A stretch of DNA of 64,000 nt from Acidobacteriota bacterium (lineage in GTDB: Bacteria > Acidobacteriota > Terriglobia > Terriglobales > Acidobacteriaceae), in NCBI GenBank assembly GCA_013285705.1, contig JABDHA010000003.1, positions 1 through 64,000 of the forward strand, given 5' to 3'. Shown one piece after another: positions 1-10,625 of this stretch. Each line of letters opens with the position of its first letter. Position 1 is the first letter of the stretch. The notes beneath the pieces are model-generated. The model saw nothing but the letters and a program-made list of their open reading frames with translations, had not been told where the DNA came from and did not search any database. The position numbers were made by a program, and so were the translations under genes.

Positions 1-806
1 ATGAGAGCCACGATCAGGAAACACACGATGAAGGGCGACTGAAACCATAGGTCGCGCTCTCCTCTGCTGAGCGCAATTTGCATGGACCCCAGCGCTGCGA
101 TTAGGAGTCCCGCACCCCAGATATCGACATAGGCCTTGTCGCTGCGCAGATAGAGAAATCCTCGAGGCAAATATTTCCAAATTAGAAATGTTCCGATGGC
201 GAGAAAGGGGAAATCCAACAGGAAGGCATAGTTCCAGCGGAACGTATCGGAGATCCATCCCATGGTCGCGGGATAGACAACTGCGAAAACGTAAAGTTCG
301 CCGTAAAGCCAGGATATGGCGAGGATGCGGGCCTTGCCGGGGAACATCATGCGGACAAGGATAACGGTGCGAACCAGAAATGCTCCGCCGCCGAAGCCCA
401 TGACCACTCGCGAGACGAGCAAAGACTTGAGGCTGTGCGCGCTCGAAAAGCAGCCAATTACTCCGGTGGCGTATAGCGCAATACTGAGGAGTAGGTGTCG
501 GCGTGCACCAAGAACGCGCGTCATCCAATAGCTGATCGCGAGGGAACATAGGAAACCAAGATTGTATAGAATGATCACCCAGCTGACCTCGTCCGAACTG
601 CCCGCGACGTTGCCTTGCAAGTCTGGCAGCAGGACGTTGATTGAGAGCCGGTTCGAAACTTCGATTGCGGTGACCAAGCCAATGCTGAATAGAATGATCA
701 GCCTATGCTTCTGTGACAACTTGGCGAGCATTGGGCTTAGGCGTTGAGCGTATTCCTCTTCCCACGGTTCGCGACCGCGGGGAATGCCGCTTGCAAAATA
801 GCTCAT
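1..806 (-). CDS. MFS transporter, DHA2/EmrB-like (C-terminus cut by window start)
   Basis: Reverse-strand frame open from ATG at 806 to window edge: MSYFASGIPRGREPWEEEYAQRLSPMLAKLSQKHRLIILFSIGLVTAIEVSNRLSINVLLPDLQG...; multiple TM segments; directly upstream are HlyD and TolC genes on the other side (same strand). Confidence 0.8.
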   Translation of the reverse strand, partial: MSYFASGIPRGREPWEEEYAQRLSPMLAKLSQKHRLIILFSIGLVTAIEVSNRLSINVLLPDLQGNVAGSSDEVSWVIILYNLGFLCSLAISYWMTRVLGARRHLLLSIALYATGVIGCFSSAHSLKSLLVSRVVMGFGGGAFLVRTVILVRMMFPGKARILAISWLYGELYVFAVVYPATMGWISDTFRWNYAFLLDFPFLAIGTFLIWKYLPRGFLYLRSDKAYVDIWGAGLLIAALGSMQIALSRGERDLWFQSPFIVCFLIVAL

Positions 807-821
807 GACCCTCCCAACACT

Positions 822-2156
822 TCAGCGAGTGTAAATAGTGGCTTCCACGTTCATTCCCGGGCGCAGGACAAAACGCAAGTCACTACTCTGCCTGACCAGG
901 ATTTTTACCGGAATACGCTGCACAACTTTGATGAAGTTGCCGGTCGCATTCTGCGGAGGCAGAAGCGCCTGCCGGGAGCCAGCCGCTCCGGCGATGGAAT
1001 CCACGACGCCATCGAAATCGCGGCCGTAGGTATCCACATGAACCTTCGCGCGCTGACCAGGGCGCACGTGGTCCATTTGAGTTTCCTTGAAGTTCGCGGT
1101 GATATACACACGGTCGAGCGGCACCAGCGTGAACAGCAAGTTTCCGGGCAGAACGTATTGTCCCAAATGCACAGTTAACTGGGTCACCTGGCCGGAGATG
1201 GGCGCTTTGATCGTGGTGTATCCGAGATTCAGCTGGGCTTGCTCCCAGGCGGCTTTGGCGCGTTCGACACCCGCCTGTGCTGATTTGTATGTCGCTTCCG
1301 TGATCGGAACTTGTTGCTCGTGGGCCTTCGTTTCCAGAAGGAGAGATTGTGAGCGTGTTGCTCTAGCCTTTGACGAGTTCAGAGTGGCTCGAGCGATCGC
1401 CACATCCTGTTGCGCGGCGGCGAGTTGCTGTTCAGCGGCGACAAGATCACTTTGTGCAACGCGTGCGGTGGCGTCGACAGCGTCAAATTGAAACTTCGAG
1501 ACGTCGCCAGTTTGGACGAGCGGCTTGTAGCGCTCAAGGTCTGCTTGGGCGCGCTCGTTGGTAGCGCGCTTAGACGCCACTTCCGCTTTCGCTTGAAGCA
1601 CGTTTGCGGTGGCGGTGCGTTCCAGTTGGGCTTCAGACATGGAGTAGTCGGCTGTATCTGATTCAAGCTGTGCAGCGGCACTGCCAGTGCTGTGCGTTGT
1701 GGTGGCGCGAGTCAGCCCGATTTGCAGCTCGGCCGACTTGGCTTCGGCTTCGGCAAGATCGAGAGAGGCTTGCGCCTGATCGACTTCCGCTTTGTATTCA
1801 CGTGGATCAATCTGCACCAGGACATCGTCTTCCTTAACGTTCACGTTATCGTCGATCGAAAGCGCGACGACGTAACCAGAGACCTGTGATGCGACGGCTG
1901 TTATGTGAGCGTCCACTTGTGCATCGTCCGTCGAGACGCGCCCAATCCAGATGTACCAGCCTGCAAGCACGACAAGTAGGAGAACGATCAGGGCGAACTT
2001 GGCCAGGCGAGAGAGTTCGCGAATCGCTTTACCGGCTGTGGCTAGAAAGGATGGCGTCGTGTCCGTTGTCAGAGTCGCCGGCGATGGATTGGGGGGCTCG
2101 GCTAGCGAGCCGCTCCCCGGTGCGGTTTTTTCCTCGTTGGCTCCATTATTTGTCAT
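822..2156 (-). CDS. HlyD/EmrA-family efflux periplasmic adaptor
   Basis: ORF 822..2246; likely start MTNNGANEEK at 2156, overlapping the end of the TolC-like gene; GRVSTDDAQVDAHITAVASQVSGYV and NLGYTTIKAPISGQV typical of EmrA/HlyD. Confidence 0.9.
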   Translation of the reverse strand: MTNNGANEEKTAPGSGSLAEPPNPSPATLTTDTTPSFLATAGKAIRELSRLAKFALIVLLLVVLAGWYIWIGRVSTDDAQVDAHITAVASQVSGYVVALSIDDNVNVKEDDVLVQIDPREYKAEVDQAQASLDLAEAEAKSAELQIGLTRATTTHSTGSAAAQLESDTADYSMSEAQLERTATANVLQAKAEVASKRATNERAQADLERYKPLVQTGDVSKFQFDAVDATARVAQSDLVAAEQQLAAAQQDVAIARATLNSSKARATRSQSLLLETKAHEQQVPITEATYKSAQAGVERAKAAWEQAQLNLGYTTIKAPISGQVTQLTVHLGQYVLPGNLLFTLVPLDRVYITANFKETQMDHVRPGQRAKVHVDTYGRDFDGVVDSIAGAAGSRQALLPPQNATGNFIKVVQRIPVKILVRQSSDLRFVLRPGMNVEATIYTR

Positions 2157-3507
2157 ATGTGTTCTGCACGTCGCCCATAGCCTGGGCCAGATTGACTCGG
2201 GACTGGTTGAAACGGTAGAGAGCGTCGATCTGGTTGGAGCTGGCACGCGCTAGTGCGTCCTGAGCGGTGACGACTTCGACGTTCGTCGTGACTCCGGCTG
2301 CGAAGCGACGTTCGGCCTGCGCGACCTCGTCGTTCGCGAGTTGAAGTCCCAGGTTGGCGACGCCGACGTTTTTGCGTGCTGCATCCAATTCGTCAATCGC
2401 CGACTTCACTTCGCGAACAATGCGAGCCTCCAGGAGCTGGCGATTCTGCTCGATACGCTCTTGCTCCAGGTCTGCTCGCGCAATCTCGGCGTGAATCCGC
2501 CCACCGGTGAAGAGCGGAACGTTGAAGCCGATCTGATACCTGTACGCGGGAATGCCATTATTAAAACGCGAGCCCTGGTAAAGCCATATCCCAGAGAAAT
2601 CGATCTGCGGCACGCGTTCTTCAGACGCAGATTTCTGTTCGAGATGCGTGATGCGCTCTTGTGACGCCAGCGCCTGCATCTCGGGACGACTCATCAGCGC
2701 GGTGCTGATGGCTGCTGTTTCTTCAAACTCGGGCAAATAAACGAACTGCAGTTTGTCGGTGACCGCCGGTTCCTGGTCGCGCGGGAGATCGAGCAGTTCG
2801 GCCAGAATGTAGTTCGTGGTGTGCGTGGAAGTTTCCGCGTCGATCAGATTCTGCCGTTCGTTCTGCAATTCGACCTGCGCGCGAGTAGTATCGATGTTCA
2901 GGCCGATTCCCGTCTTCTGTAAATTCGACGCTTGTTCGTAAAGGCGCTCGGCGAGATCGACACGGACCTTCGCGGCGTCGTAAATAGCAAACGCACGGAG
3001 TACCAGGATGTATTGGGTTACGACCGATGCGGTGACATCTTCGCGCGTTACGTTCTCTTGCGCGCGCGCTTCGCGAACGCCTTCACGGGATATCTGATAG
3101 TTGCGAAACAGGGGAAGATCGAGAAGCGACTGCGAATAGGCGGGGCCAGCCTGAATAAATTGATAGGGGCCGCCCGTTGTGCGCGTGCTTGTGCGCTCGA
3201 CCGAGGCCCTGTTGTACTGCCTGACCACTCCGATGCTTGTGAGGCTTGCTTGCGGCAGTAAAGCGGAGCGAGAGATCTGGCTTTCGCGGCCGCTTTCCAG
3301 AGAGAGCAACCGCGAGGCCACAACCTCCGGGTTCTGCTTCAATGCCAATTGCACAGCTTCCTTCAGCGTGAGAGGAATAGTTTGAGGGGACGGACCAGGA
3401 GCAGATTGGGCGAGTCCGTCTTCACAAAAAACAGCAACGAACAACAGAGGGCAAAGGATGGCAGCCACAATGCGCGACGAAATAGATGCGTTTGCCTTAG
3501 TGCCCAT
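2146..3507 (-). CDS. TolC-family outer membrane efflux protein
   Basis: ORF 2146..3864; signal-peptide start MGTKANASISSRIVAAILCPLLFVAVFC at about 3507; TolC-like LTLKEAVQLALKQNPEV and coiled-coil repeats. Confidence 0.88.
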   Translation of the reverse strand: MGTKANASISSRIVAAILCPLLFVAVFCEDGLAQSAPGPSPQTIPLTLKEAVQLALKQNPEVVASRLLSLESGRESQISRSALLPQASLTSIGVVRQYNRASVERTSTRTTGGPYQFIQAGPAYSQSLLDLPLFRNYQISREGVREARAQENVTREDVTASVVTQYILVLRAFAIYDAAKVRVDLAERLYEQASNLQKTGIGLNIDTTRAQVELQNERQNLIDAETSTHTTNYILAELLDLPRDQEPAVTDKLQFVYLPEFEETAAISTALMSRPEMQALASQERITHLEQKSASEERVPQIDFSGIWLYQGSRFNNGIPAYRYQIGFNVPLFTGGRIHAEIARADLEQERIEQNRQLLEARIVREVKSAIDELDAARKNVGVANLGLQLANDEVAQAERRFAAGVTTNVEVVTAQDALARASSNQIDALYRFNQSRVNLAQAMGDVQNTYDK

Positions 3508-3893
3508 GACTCCTCTCCGGCGAGCACGTCTCTCTGCGCTCCCTTTTCGAAGGAATCCGTCAATGGTGAGTTCATCAAATCGGATCGCAACGCGGTGTGC
3601 CGAACTGTGATCGGGAATGAGAGCGGATTCCGTATGGTTAATGTTCACAAGTTTGCCGTCAATTCTACTGTTCAAAGTTGCGCCAGATTCGTCTCTCGTA
3701 TCGCCCGCGCCCTTATATCTCGCCCTCGGATATTGAAGCTGTTCCTTACACGTCCTTCGATGGTTCAAGAGCATGCGAATCGCCGTTAGATTAGCGACGG
3801 TATTTGTCTGGATATCGGAATCTAAAGGGATCTCGAAAAGGAGCCCTGCGGATTGTGAGTACAATTTCGCAGGGCCCGGGAAGCGAGCGCCAC

Positions 3894-4946
3894 TCAGAGC
3901 CTGTCGACGTCAACTACGGCTTGAGCAAACGCTTGCGGGGCTTCCTGCGGCAGATTGTGCCCCACGCCTCCGCTGATGAGGCGGTATGCATATTTGCCAG
4001 AGAATTTTTTTCGATACGCCGAGTCAGGCGGATGGGGCGCACCGTTGGCATCACCTTCAAGGGTGATCGTGGGCACAGTGATGACCGGAGCTTCGGCGAG
4101 CCGCTTTTCGAGGTCGTCGTACTTCTTCTCCCCTTCGGCCAGGCCAATGCGCCAGCGGTAGTTATGGATCACGATGGCTACGTGATCTGGATTATCAAAG
4201 GACGCGGCGCTGCGATCGAATGTAGCAGTGTCGAAGTCCCACTTCGGCGAAGCGAGTTGCCAAATGAGTTTGTTAAAGTCGTTGGTGTTCTTGCTGTAGC
4301 CTAGCTTCCCGCGCTTGGTGGCGAAATAAAACTGGTACCACCATTCGAACTCGGCCGCCGGGGGTAATGGCGCCTCGTTCGCGGCGGGGCTACCAATCAG
4401 ATAACCACTTACGGACACAATCCCTTTGCAGCGTTCAGGCCAGATCGCTGCCATGATGTCGGCTGTCCGCGCTCCCCAATCAAAACCAGCGACGACTGCC
4501 TTCTGGATCTTGAGAGCATCCATCAGGTTGATGATGTCGAGAGCAACCACAGATTGCTGACCGTTCCGGAACGTTTCACCAGAAAGAAAGCGTGTTGTAC
4601 CGTAGCCGCGCAGATAGGGGACGATCACCCTGTAACCTGCCGAAGCCAGCAATGGAGCAACGTCGACAAAGCTATAAATGTCGTAGGGCCAGCCGTGGAG
4701 GAGAATGATCGGTGGACCGGTCGCGGGGCCATCTTCGGCGTATCCGACATTGAGGAGGCCGGCGTCGATCTGTTTGATCGAGGCGAATGAGGTGTGTGTT
4801 CCAGGCTTGATCGCTGGAACATCTGTTGACGCGGGGTTTCGTTGCTGTGCACTCGCTGAGCCGAGAAAACCGAGTTGAGTCGCGGCAACGGCAAGAGCCG
4901 CATTACCGATGAACCGCCGGCGTTGATGATTGATTTCTTCGAGCAT
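3894..4946 (-). CDS. alpha/beta hydrolase (epoxide hydrolase/haloalkane dehalogenase-like), Tat-like leader
   Basis: RRRFIGNAALAVAATQLG leader; ILLHGWPYDIYSF, GFDWGART nucleophile region, GVGHNLPQEAP C-terminal His. Confidence 0.85.
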   Translation of the reverse strand: MLEEINHQRRRFIGNAALAVAATQLGFLGSASAQQRNPASTDVPAIKPGTHTSFASIKQIDAGLLNVGYAEDGPATGPPIILLHGWPYDIYSFVDVAPLLASAGYRVIVPYLRGYGTTRFLSGETFRNGQQSVVALDIINLMDALKIQKAVVAGFDWGARTADIMAAIWPERCKGIVSVSGYLIGSPAANEAPLPPAAEFEWWYQFYFATKRGKLGYSKNTNDFNKLIWQLASPKWDFDTATFDRSAASFDNPDHVAIVIHNYRWRIGLAEGEKKYDDLEKRLAEAPVITVPTITLEGDANGAPHPPDSAYRKKFSGKYAYRLISGGVGHNLPQEAPQAFAQAVVDVDRL

Positions 4947-5067
4947 CGTATTTTTCCTCCAATTGGGTGAATGTGATCTTGGTTGCCATCTTTGTCAGCC
5001 ATTTCCTGAACCGGCTTTGGTGTCAATTCAGGTGGCACTCCTGACGTCAGCGAACCCTCGGTTGAAA

Positions 5068-5910
5068 TCACTTGCATGATGGTTGGTGACCATTAGTTGG
5101 AACTCGCTGCAGGACAATGATCGTCTCATCGTCCGCCGCTTCTGCCCCTTCACGGAACCTGCGCAACGCGGACGGGAGCTGAACACCGAGTGATTCGGCA
5201 GAGCTGCAATCAAGTTGTCTCACCAGGTTCATAAGTCCCTCTGGACCGAGTTCGTCGCCGGCTGGATTCGTCGCCTCCGTGACGCCGTCCGAATAAAGGA
5301 GCACGAGATCGCCGACTTGCAGCTTCACTGCAGTCCTGTCATAGTCGGCGCAAGCGAAAAGTCCAAATGGAACGCCCACAGGCCACTTCCGACGAGGTTC
5401 CGGATTGATCTCAAGCCAGGTCCATTCCTTGCGTTCGGCTTCGAACACACAGGGTATGGGATGACCTGCATTGGCCAGTAAGAGCGACTCTCGCTCGTTA
5501 TGCCATCCGACGGCTACCATCGTGGCGTAATGCACTCCGTCAAGGCCCTGTTGAACGGCCCGATTGAGATCGCGCATGAGCCCGTCATGTTCCAACTCCG
5601 GGAGATATCTCTGCATCAACCGTCGAAGCTCGCCGGACAATGTTGACACCGCCTTCCCATGTCCGCTAACGTCCGCCAATGCGACGCGAGAGACCACGCA
5701 GCCAGGGCAGACCGAAACGTAGTGGACATCGCCTCCCACCCTGCTTGAGCCTGCAGGCGTCGAATGCACCCAAGCCAACATTCCTGGTAGCTCGAGTAGA
5801 CTCGCCGCTCTCTCACTTCCGGCCCAGGTTCCAGCGCACGCGATCTGCGTCCGAATACAGGGAGCCGTAGAGAGATTGCGATCAGGGTGTGTTCTCGATC
5901 CAACAGTCAT
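5068..5910 (-). CDS. PP2C/SpoIIE-type serine phosphatase
   Basis: VGGDVHYVSVCPGCVVSRVALADVSGHGKAVSTLS, LLLANAGHPIP, LVLLYSDGVTEATNPAGDELG motifs of the RsbU/SpoIIE family. Confidence 0.85.
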   Translation of the reverse strand: MTVGSRTHPDRNLSTAPCIRTQIACAGTWAGSERAASLLELPGMLAWVHSTPAGSSRVGGDVHYVSVCPGCVVSRVALADVSGHGKAVSTLSGELRRLMQRYLPELEHDGLMRDLNRAVQQGLDGVHYATMVAVGWHNERESLLLANAGHPIPCVFEAERKEWTWLEINPEPRRKWPVGVPFGLFACADYDRTAVKLQVGDLVLLYSDGVTEATNPAGDELGPEGLMNLVRQLDCSSAESLGVQLPSALRRFREGAEAADDETIIVLQRVPTNGHQPSCK

Positions 5911-5994
5911 GCGATACCTCCAGCGAAACGCGTCCGGGTTGAGAACTCTGTTGTTGGAATAGGCTGCAGAACATGGAAAGGCTCATCTGTTGCC

Positions 5995-6252
5995 CTACAC
6001 GCTCTGACCATCATTTCTTCCCGGAATTGGCATTGTTTCTTCCCCGAACAGCATTCTGAGGCGTTGATTCTCGATAAGTAACTCGCAAATCCACTGCTCG
6101 AGCACCCGCAACCGGTCGTGCCACCCTTCTGATCCTTGGTCTGGTTGTTCATGCTTCAGTCCCGGCACATGCGCACTTGCCAAGCGCCGCACTTCTGAAG
6201 TGCAGTCTTCCGACTCGTCGGCTAGCGGTTCGGATGTGCCGGGTGCAGCCAT
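5995..6252 (-). CDS. small hypothetical protein
   Basis: 85-aa ORF sandwiched between two same-strand genes with short gaps; no recognised domain. Confidence 0.35.
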   Translation of the reverse strand: MAAPGTSEPLADESEDCTSEVRRLASAHVPGLKHEQPDQGSEGWHDRLRVLEQWICELLIENQRLRMLFGEETMPIPGRNDGQSV

Positions 6253-6253
6253 T

Positions 6254-6682
6254 TCAGACTCGATCCTGAATCAGATTGATCACGACGTCGATGTTGCCGC
6301 GTGTCGCCTTGGAATAGGGGCATGTCTGATGTGCTGCATCCACTAAGGCTTGGGCGATGTCACGATCGAGCCCCGGCAGGCTTACGTTGAGGCGAGCTTG
6401 AAGGAGGAAAGCGCCGCCAGAAGTTCCAAGGTCCACTTCGGCGTTGACCGCCCTGTCTGCCGGAAGAGCGACCTTCATTTTGTTAGCCGCAATCCCCATT
6501 GCGCCGAGGAAACATGCCGACCAACCTGCAGCGAATAGCTGCTCGGGGTTGGTGCCGGTGCCGGCGTGGCCGGGAGGTGACAGCGTGATATCCAAACGAC
6601 TGTCGTCACTTCGGGCCGCGCCGTCGCGGCCTCCAGTAGTGCGAACCTTTGCAGTGTAAAGAACCTTTTCGAGCTTCGTCAT
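6254..6682 (-). CDS. OsmC/Ohr-family organic hydroperoxide resistance protein
   Basis: KVLYTAKVRTTGGRDG, NPEQLFAAGWSACFLGAM, HQTCPYSKATRGNIDV diagnostic of Ohr. Confidence 0.93.
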   Translation of the reverse strand: MTKLEKVLYTAKVRTTGGRDGAARSDDSRLDITLSPPGHAGTGTNPEQLFAAGWSACFLGAMGIAANKMKVALPADRAVNAEVDLGTSGGAFLLQARLNVSLPGLDRDIAQALVDAAHQTCPYSKATRGNIDVVINLIQDRV

Positions 6683-6779
6683 CGGGAACGCCCCCTTTTC
6701 AAAAAGATGAATTTACGTTCACTGTCGCAACTCTTCCATCAAGAGCAGTATTGCGACGCTTCATGAGCACTGATCTTTA

Positions 6780-7322
6780 TTAGTTCTTCTCGCCTGGAGG
6801 GAAGTGTTCGAACAGCTTATCCACAGCCGTGTCGAGATGTTTTATGTTCTTGTCGGATTTATCGGAGAGAGTGTCGCTCGCTGATCCGCGCCAGATGAGA
6901 GTCTTCGTCTTCGAGTCGAACAAATCCACGACCAGAGTTCCGACTCTATAAGTGGACGTTGTTGTCGTGGCATCTCCGAAGCCTCCCCCTCCCCATCCTC
7001 TCCAGCCCCAACCACCGCCGAAACCGTCGTAATAAGTATTGAGAGTCTGGTGAGTCTGGTTCATTTCCAGGGCCATGATGGACACGCTTCCGTCTGAACC
7101 AACCAGCGTCCAACCCTTCGCTGCCAGCGCCGAATTGACGGCCGACTTGATCCGATCAACCCATAACGGGTTTTCGGTGTGGACATTCTCCCAGGAGAAC
7201 GTCTTGTACTGATTGAAGTCCGCATTTCGATCGTAGTCAGTCTTCACCTGCTGTGCGAAAGATACTGCCGTGAAGAAAGACGCGATTGCGAGGAGGACGG
7301 AAAATCTGCGCCGTAAGCTCAT
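6780..7322 (-). CDS. DUF4136 domain-containing lipoprotein-like secreted protein
   Basis: MSLRRRFSVLLAIASFFTAVSFAQQVKTDYDRNADFNQYKTFSWE...; VGTLVVDLFDSKTKTLIWRGSASDTLSDKSDKN. Confidence 0.85.
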   Translation of the reverse strand: MSLRRRFSVLLAIASFFTAVSFAQQVKTDYDRNADFNQYKTFSWENVHTENPLWVDRIKSAVNSALAAKGWTLVGSDGSVSIMALEMNQTHQTLNTYYDGFGGGWGWRGWGGGGFGDATTTTSTYRVGTLVVDLFDSKTKTLIWRGSASDTLSDKSDKNIKHLDTAVDKLFEHFPPGEKN

Positions 7323-8277
7323 AGAGGCTCCTTGTGCGGTGTGAATGTTGGTAATGGCAACCTTTGTCAACGTCACTGGACTCAGGGTGGTCATTGGAGA
7401 ATCGTCGATCTCACATTCAACAGCTGCAAACGTTATGCCAATCAGCCATGGGACGGCGATACGAGCAGAGGGCCATTGAATTGAAATAGTTAGCTATCAC
7501 TCTGGAGTCAGAGCACTAACTGCGTGGCCTCCGAAAGTGTTGTTGAGCCGTCTCGATGTCGGTGCAGCGACACGCGCTCCTCGGCCTCCATGGGTTGTTG
7601 GAAGCGACAGGGAGACGATTCGAGAAGCCCCAACAACATGAGTGCAGTACCCTGACGGAGCCGCCAACCAACTCCGCATCCATGTAGAACAGGGAAGAGT
7701 TCAGCGCTAGCTGCCAGATGCCGCTGTTGTATCAGCTATCTGAATGAGTCGGTCTCAATGTACGCCGTCTTTGACGGGACCTTAGCAGTTTCACTTGCGA
7801 TGTTGCTCCTCTTCGGCAAAGGGGAGCCCTGGGTCCTGTCCGCGACTAGAAGGGGCTGTGAATTGCATACATGGGGTCATCATGAGCGTCTCGCTCGGGA
7901 AGCTAACAGATTCATGCGTACAGTCGATATGGCAACCCGAGCGTCAGTCCATGGACTCACCGTTCTGCCGTCATTGCGCAGATCGTGAAAGGAAAAAGGG
8001 CTGAGTAAGTTCCGCGCGATTATCAGGTCGTCGATTTCTCATTACCAACAAACCCCTACCTTCGTGCACGGACTGCACTCAGGGATCTTGCCGGGAAACT
8101 GAAATGAGAGCGTTTGGCAAATGCCACTGGCGGACGACTCCGCAGTGGTAAGCGTAATTCATCATTGAGAGGATTCGATCGAGTTTCGAGAGGATCCTCG
8201 CACATCAATAACACCAATTGCGCACTCGGCTAGGTTGCAACCTGAGAGTCCGGCTGTTCGAGATAGCTGTAGCGGCC

Positions 8278-9282
8278 TTACGCAATTTCGAGCGAGGTTG
8301 CAGCTGAATAAGGTATTGGTCTGTCCGAATGTTGTTCGTTCTGTTCTAACGCTTCGCGGGATAGTCCATGCCGTTGCATCATTCCAATCAGGGTCGTTCT
8401 AGGCACTCCGAGCTGCGCGGCCGCTCCGCGCCGCCCTCCAACAACCCAGTTTGTTTCGCGGAGAGTCGCTAAGATGTGTGCGCACTGAGCATCACCGAGT
8501 GTTCGGGCAGAAGCTGACTCCGTGTTGTGTCGTCGAAGGTCTGACGAATGTAGCTTCAGGGTGTGGTCCGCGCTCAAAATCACTGCGCATTCCATGACGT
8601 TCTGTAACTCCCGGATATTGCCGGGCCAGTCATGGCTCATCAACTCCTCAATCACGTTGTCCGGAATGCAGTCGATCATCTTGCCTTGTTGTTTGGCGAA
8701 CTTTCGAACGAAGTGCTCAGCAAGCCGAGGAATGTCGTCCATCCGGTCTCGTAACGGGGGAAGTGTAATTAGGAATACATTCAGCCGGTAGAAAAGATCG
8801 GCGCGGAATTTCCGCTCTTGTACCATCTTCCAGAGGTCCTGGTTGGTAGCCGCAATAATACGCACGTCCACTCGCATAGCTCGGCCGTTACCTAAGCGTT
8901 CCACCTGTCTCTCTTGGAGAACGCGGAGAAGCTTTGGCTGCAATTCAAGGGGAAGATCTCCGACCTCGTCCAGAAAAAGAGTTCCGCTATCTGCGGTCTG
9001 GAATCGTCCTATTGTCTGGGTCACTGCTCCGGTGAATGCCCCTCGTTCGTGTCCGAAAAGTTCACTCTCCAGCAGAGTGGCGGGGATCGCTGCGCAGTTC
9101 ACGGCCACGAATCGTTTCTGACGGCGAGGGCCGGCGTCATGTATCGCTTGAGCGATCACCTCTTTGCCCGTACCTGTTTCGCCTTGAATCAGGACAGCCG
9201 AGTCTACCGGCGCAACCATGTCTATCTGGTCAAGCACAGTCCGGAATCTTGCACTGGATCCGATAAGTTCGAGAGTAGACAT
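8278..9282 (-). CDS. sigma-54-dependent transcriptional activator (AAA+ and Fis HTH, no sensor domain)
   Basis: GETGTGKE Walker A, ELFGHERGAFTGA, GTLFLDEVGDLP, DWPGNIRELQN; C-terminal Fis-like HTH RRGAAAQLGVPRTTLIGMMQRHGL. Confidence 0.93.
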   Translation of the reverse strand: MSTLELIGSSARFRTVLDQIDMVAPVDSAVLIQGETGTGKEVIAQAIHDAGPRRQKRFVAVNCAAIPATLLESELFGHERGAFTGAVTQTIGRFQTADSGTLFLDEVGDLPLELQPKLLRVLQERQVERLGNGRAMRVDVRIIAATNQDLWKMVQERKFRADLFYRLNVFLITLPPLRDRMDDIPRLAEHFVRKFAKQQGKMIDCIPDNVIEELMSHDWPGNIRELQNVMECAVILSADHTLKLHSSDLRRHNTESASARTLGDAQCAHILATLRETNWVVGGRRGAAAQLGVPRTTLIGMMQRHGLSREALEQNEQHSDRPIPYSAATSLEIA

Positions 9283-9528
9283 CGTTGAACTCCTTTAGGA
9301 ATCGCGTTGCGAAATGACGCTGATTCCTCATGCTCGTTGATGGCGGCAGCCTGGATCACACCGAACTGGCCGGCGGTGCTGATCTATGGAAAACGTGACC
9401 GGTGTTCCGATCGACTGTCCCCAATGATGAACGGACTTCATTTCGAGGACATCCCTAAATGGGGGGGCTGTGGCCATCTCAAACGATGGCAGTTGAAGAC
9501 AACCCTTTTAGGGGGGAATAGAACTACT

Positions 9529-9903
9529 CTAGTGTTCTCGAATATCAATTCGCTTTCGTCCGAAGAGGCGCGCATCGATCGACCGGACTCCAGGGCCAAG
9601 CACCGCTAGGGCGGCACCGAAAGTGGCAAGCACGATGCAATTACGGAGGTCACCCGTTCTCGACAACATAGACCATAATTCGACGACTATGACCAACACT
9701 CCAGCCATGGGTGTCCATAAACCGACGAGAAGGAGTATCCCGGTGGCGATCTCCAGGAATAGCCGTATGATTCCTGGCCACGAAGGTCCTTCGAGCAGTC
9801 CAGAGACTCCATCGTTGATCAAGAGAATGCCCGAAACGAGCCGCAGGAGTAAAAGACCCCTCCCCGGCCACCCGTTCGGGAACATCGAGAAAAGTCGTTG
9901 CAC
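9529..9903 (-). CDS. DoxX-family membrane protein
   Basis: 124 aa, 4 TM; GLLLLRLVSGILLINDG...RLFLEIATGILLLVGLWTPMAGVLV. Confidence 0.75.
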   Translation of the reverse strand: MQRLFSMFPNGWPGRGLLLLRLVSGILLINDGVSGLLEGPSWPGIIRLFLEIATGILLLVGLWTPMAGVLVIVVELWSMLSRTGDLRNCIVLATFGAALAVLGPGVRSIDARLFGRKRIDIREH

Positions 9904-9989
9904 GGAAACCTCAACGACAAGCTTAGGTGTTCCTCAACTCCGGTCGAATCTCCAAATAATGGCGCCGTCATACCCCTCTTTCGAGGGGA

Positions 9990-10625
9990 TCACAGTTCGA
10001 TGATTCCGCGTTTCAGTGCAATCGTTACTGCGTGCGTTCGATCGTTAGCGCCTAATTTAGAAAGAATGCTTTTGACATGGCCTTTGACAGTCTCTTCCGT
10101 GATCGAGAGTTTGTCCGCAACGATTTTGTTTGCATTTCCCCCAGCAATCAGTTTGAGTACGTCGATTTCACGGGAAGTCAAAGAGTCGTCCGCAAGGTGG
10201 TTAGCGACTTGCGCGGCGACTTCGGCTGGAATTCTCTTTTGGCCTGCATGGACTGCACGAATTGTATCCAAGAGTTCTCTGCGCAGGAGGCTTTTTAGGA
10301 GATATGCGCGAGCCCCAACCTTGAGCGCTCGTGAAATCTGGACATCGCCCGCATAGGTTGTAAGGATAATGAAGCGCGCATCGGGGAACTCATTGCGGAT
10401 CGCGATCATGGCGTCGATGCCGTTCATATCAGGCATTTGCAAGTCCATGAGCACAACGTCCGGCCGGTGTTTTCGAAACTCCTCGATCGCTTCCTGCCCG
10501 CTGGACGCCTCCGCTACAAATTCCATATCGCGTTCATCTGCCGCCAGCGCTCGTACGCCTTGGCGAAGCACATGGTGATCATCGGCTAACAATATGCGTA
10601 TGGGTCTGGATGGTTTGTCCGTCAT
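9990..10625 (-). CDS. NarL/LuxR-family response regulator
   Basis: RILLADDHHVLRQGVRAL, VVLMDLQMPDMNG, LTSREIDVLKLIAGGNANKIVADKLSITEETVKGHVKSILSKLGANDRTHAV; ATGA overlap with upstream kinase gene. Confidence 0.95.
   Translation of the reverse strand: MTDKPSRPIRILLADDHHVLRQGVRALAADERDMEFVAEASSGQEAIEEFRKHRPDVVLMDLQMPDMNGIDAMIAIRNEFPDARFIILTTYAGDVQISRALKVGARAYLLKSLLRRELLDTIRAVHAGQKRIPAEVAAQVANHLADDSLTSREIDVLKLIAGGNANKIVADKLSITEETVKGHVKSILSKLGANDRTHAVTIALKRGIIEL

Noticed and set aside
1087-2253. Several plus-strand ORFs (e.g. 1087..1491, 1886..2218) opposite the HlyD gene
   Set aside because: Antisense shadows of a well-supported efflux adaptor; no recognisable domains
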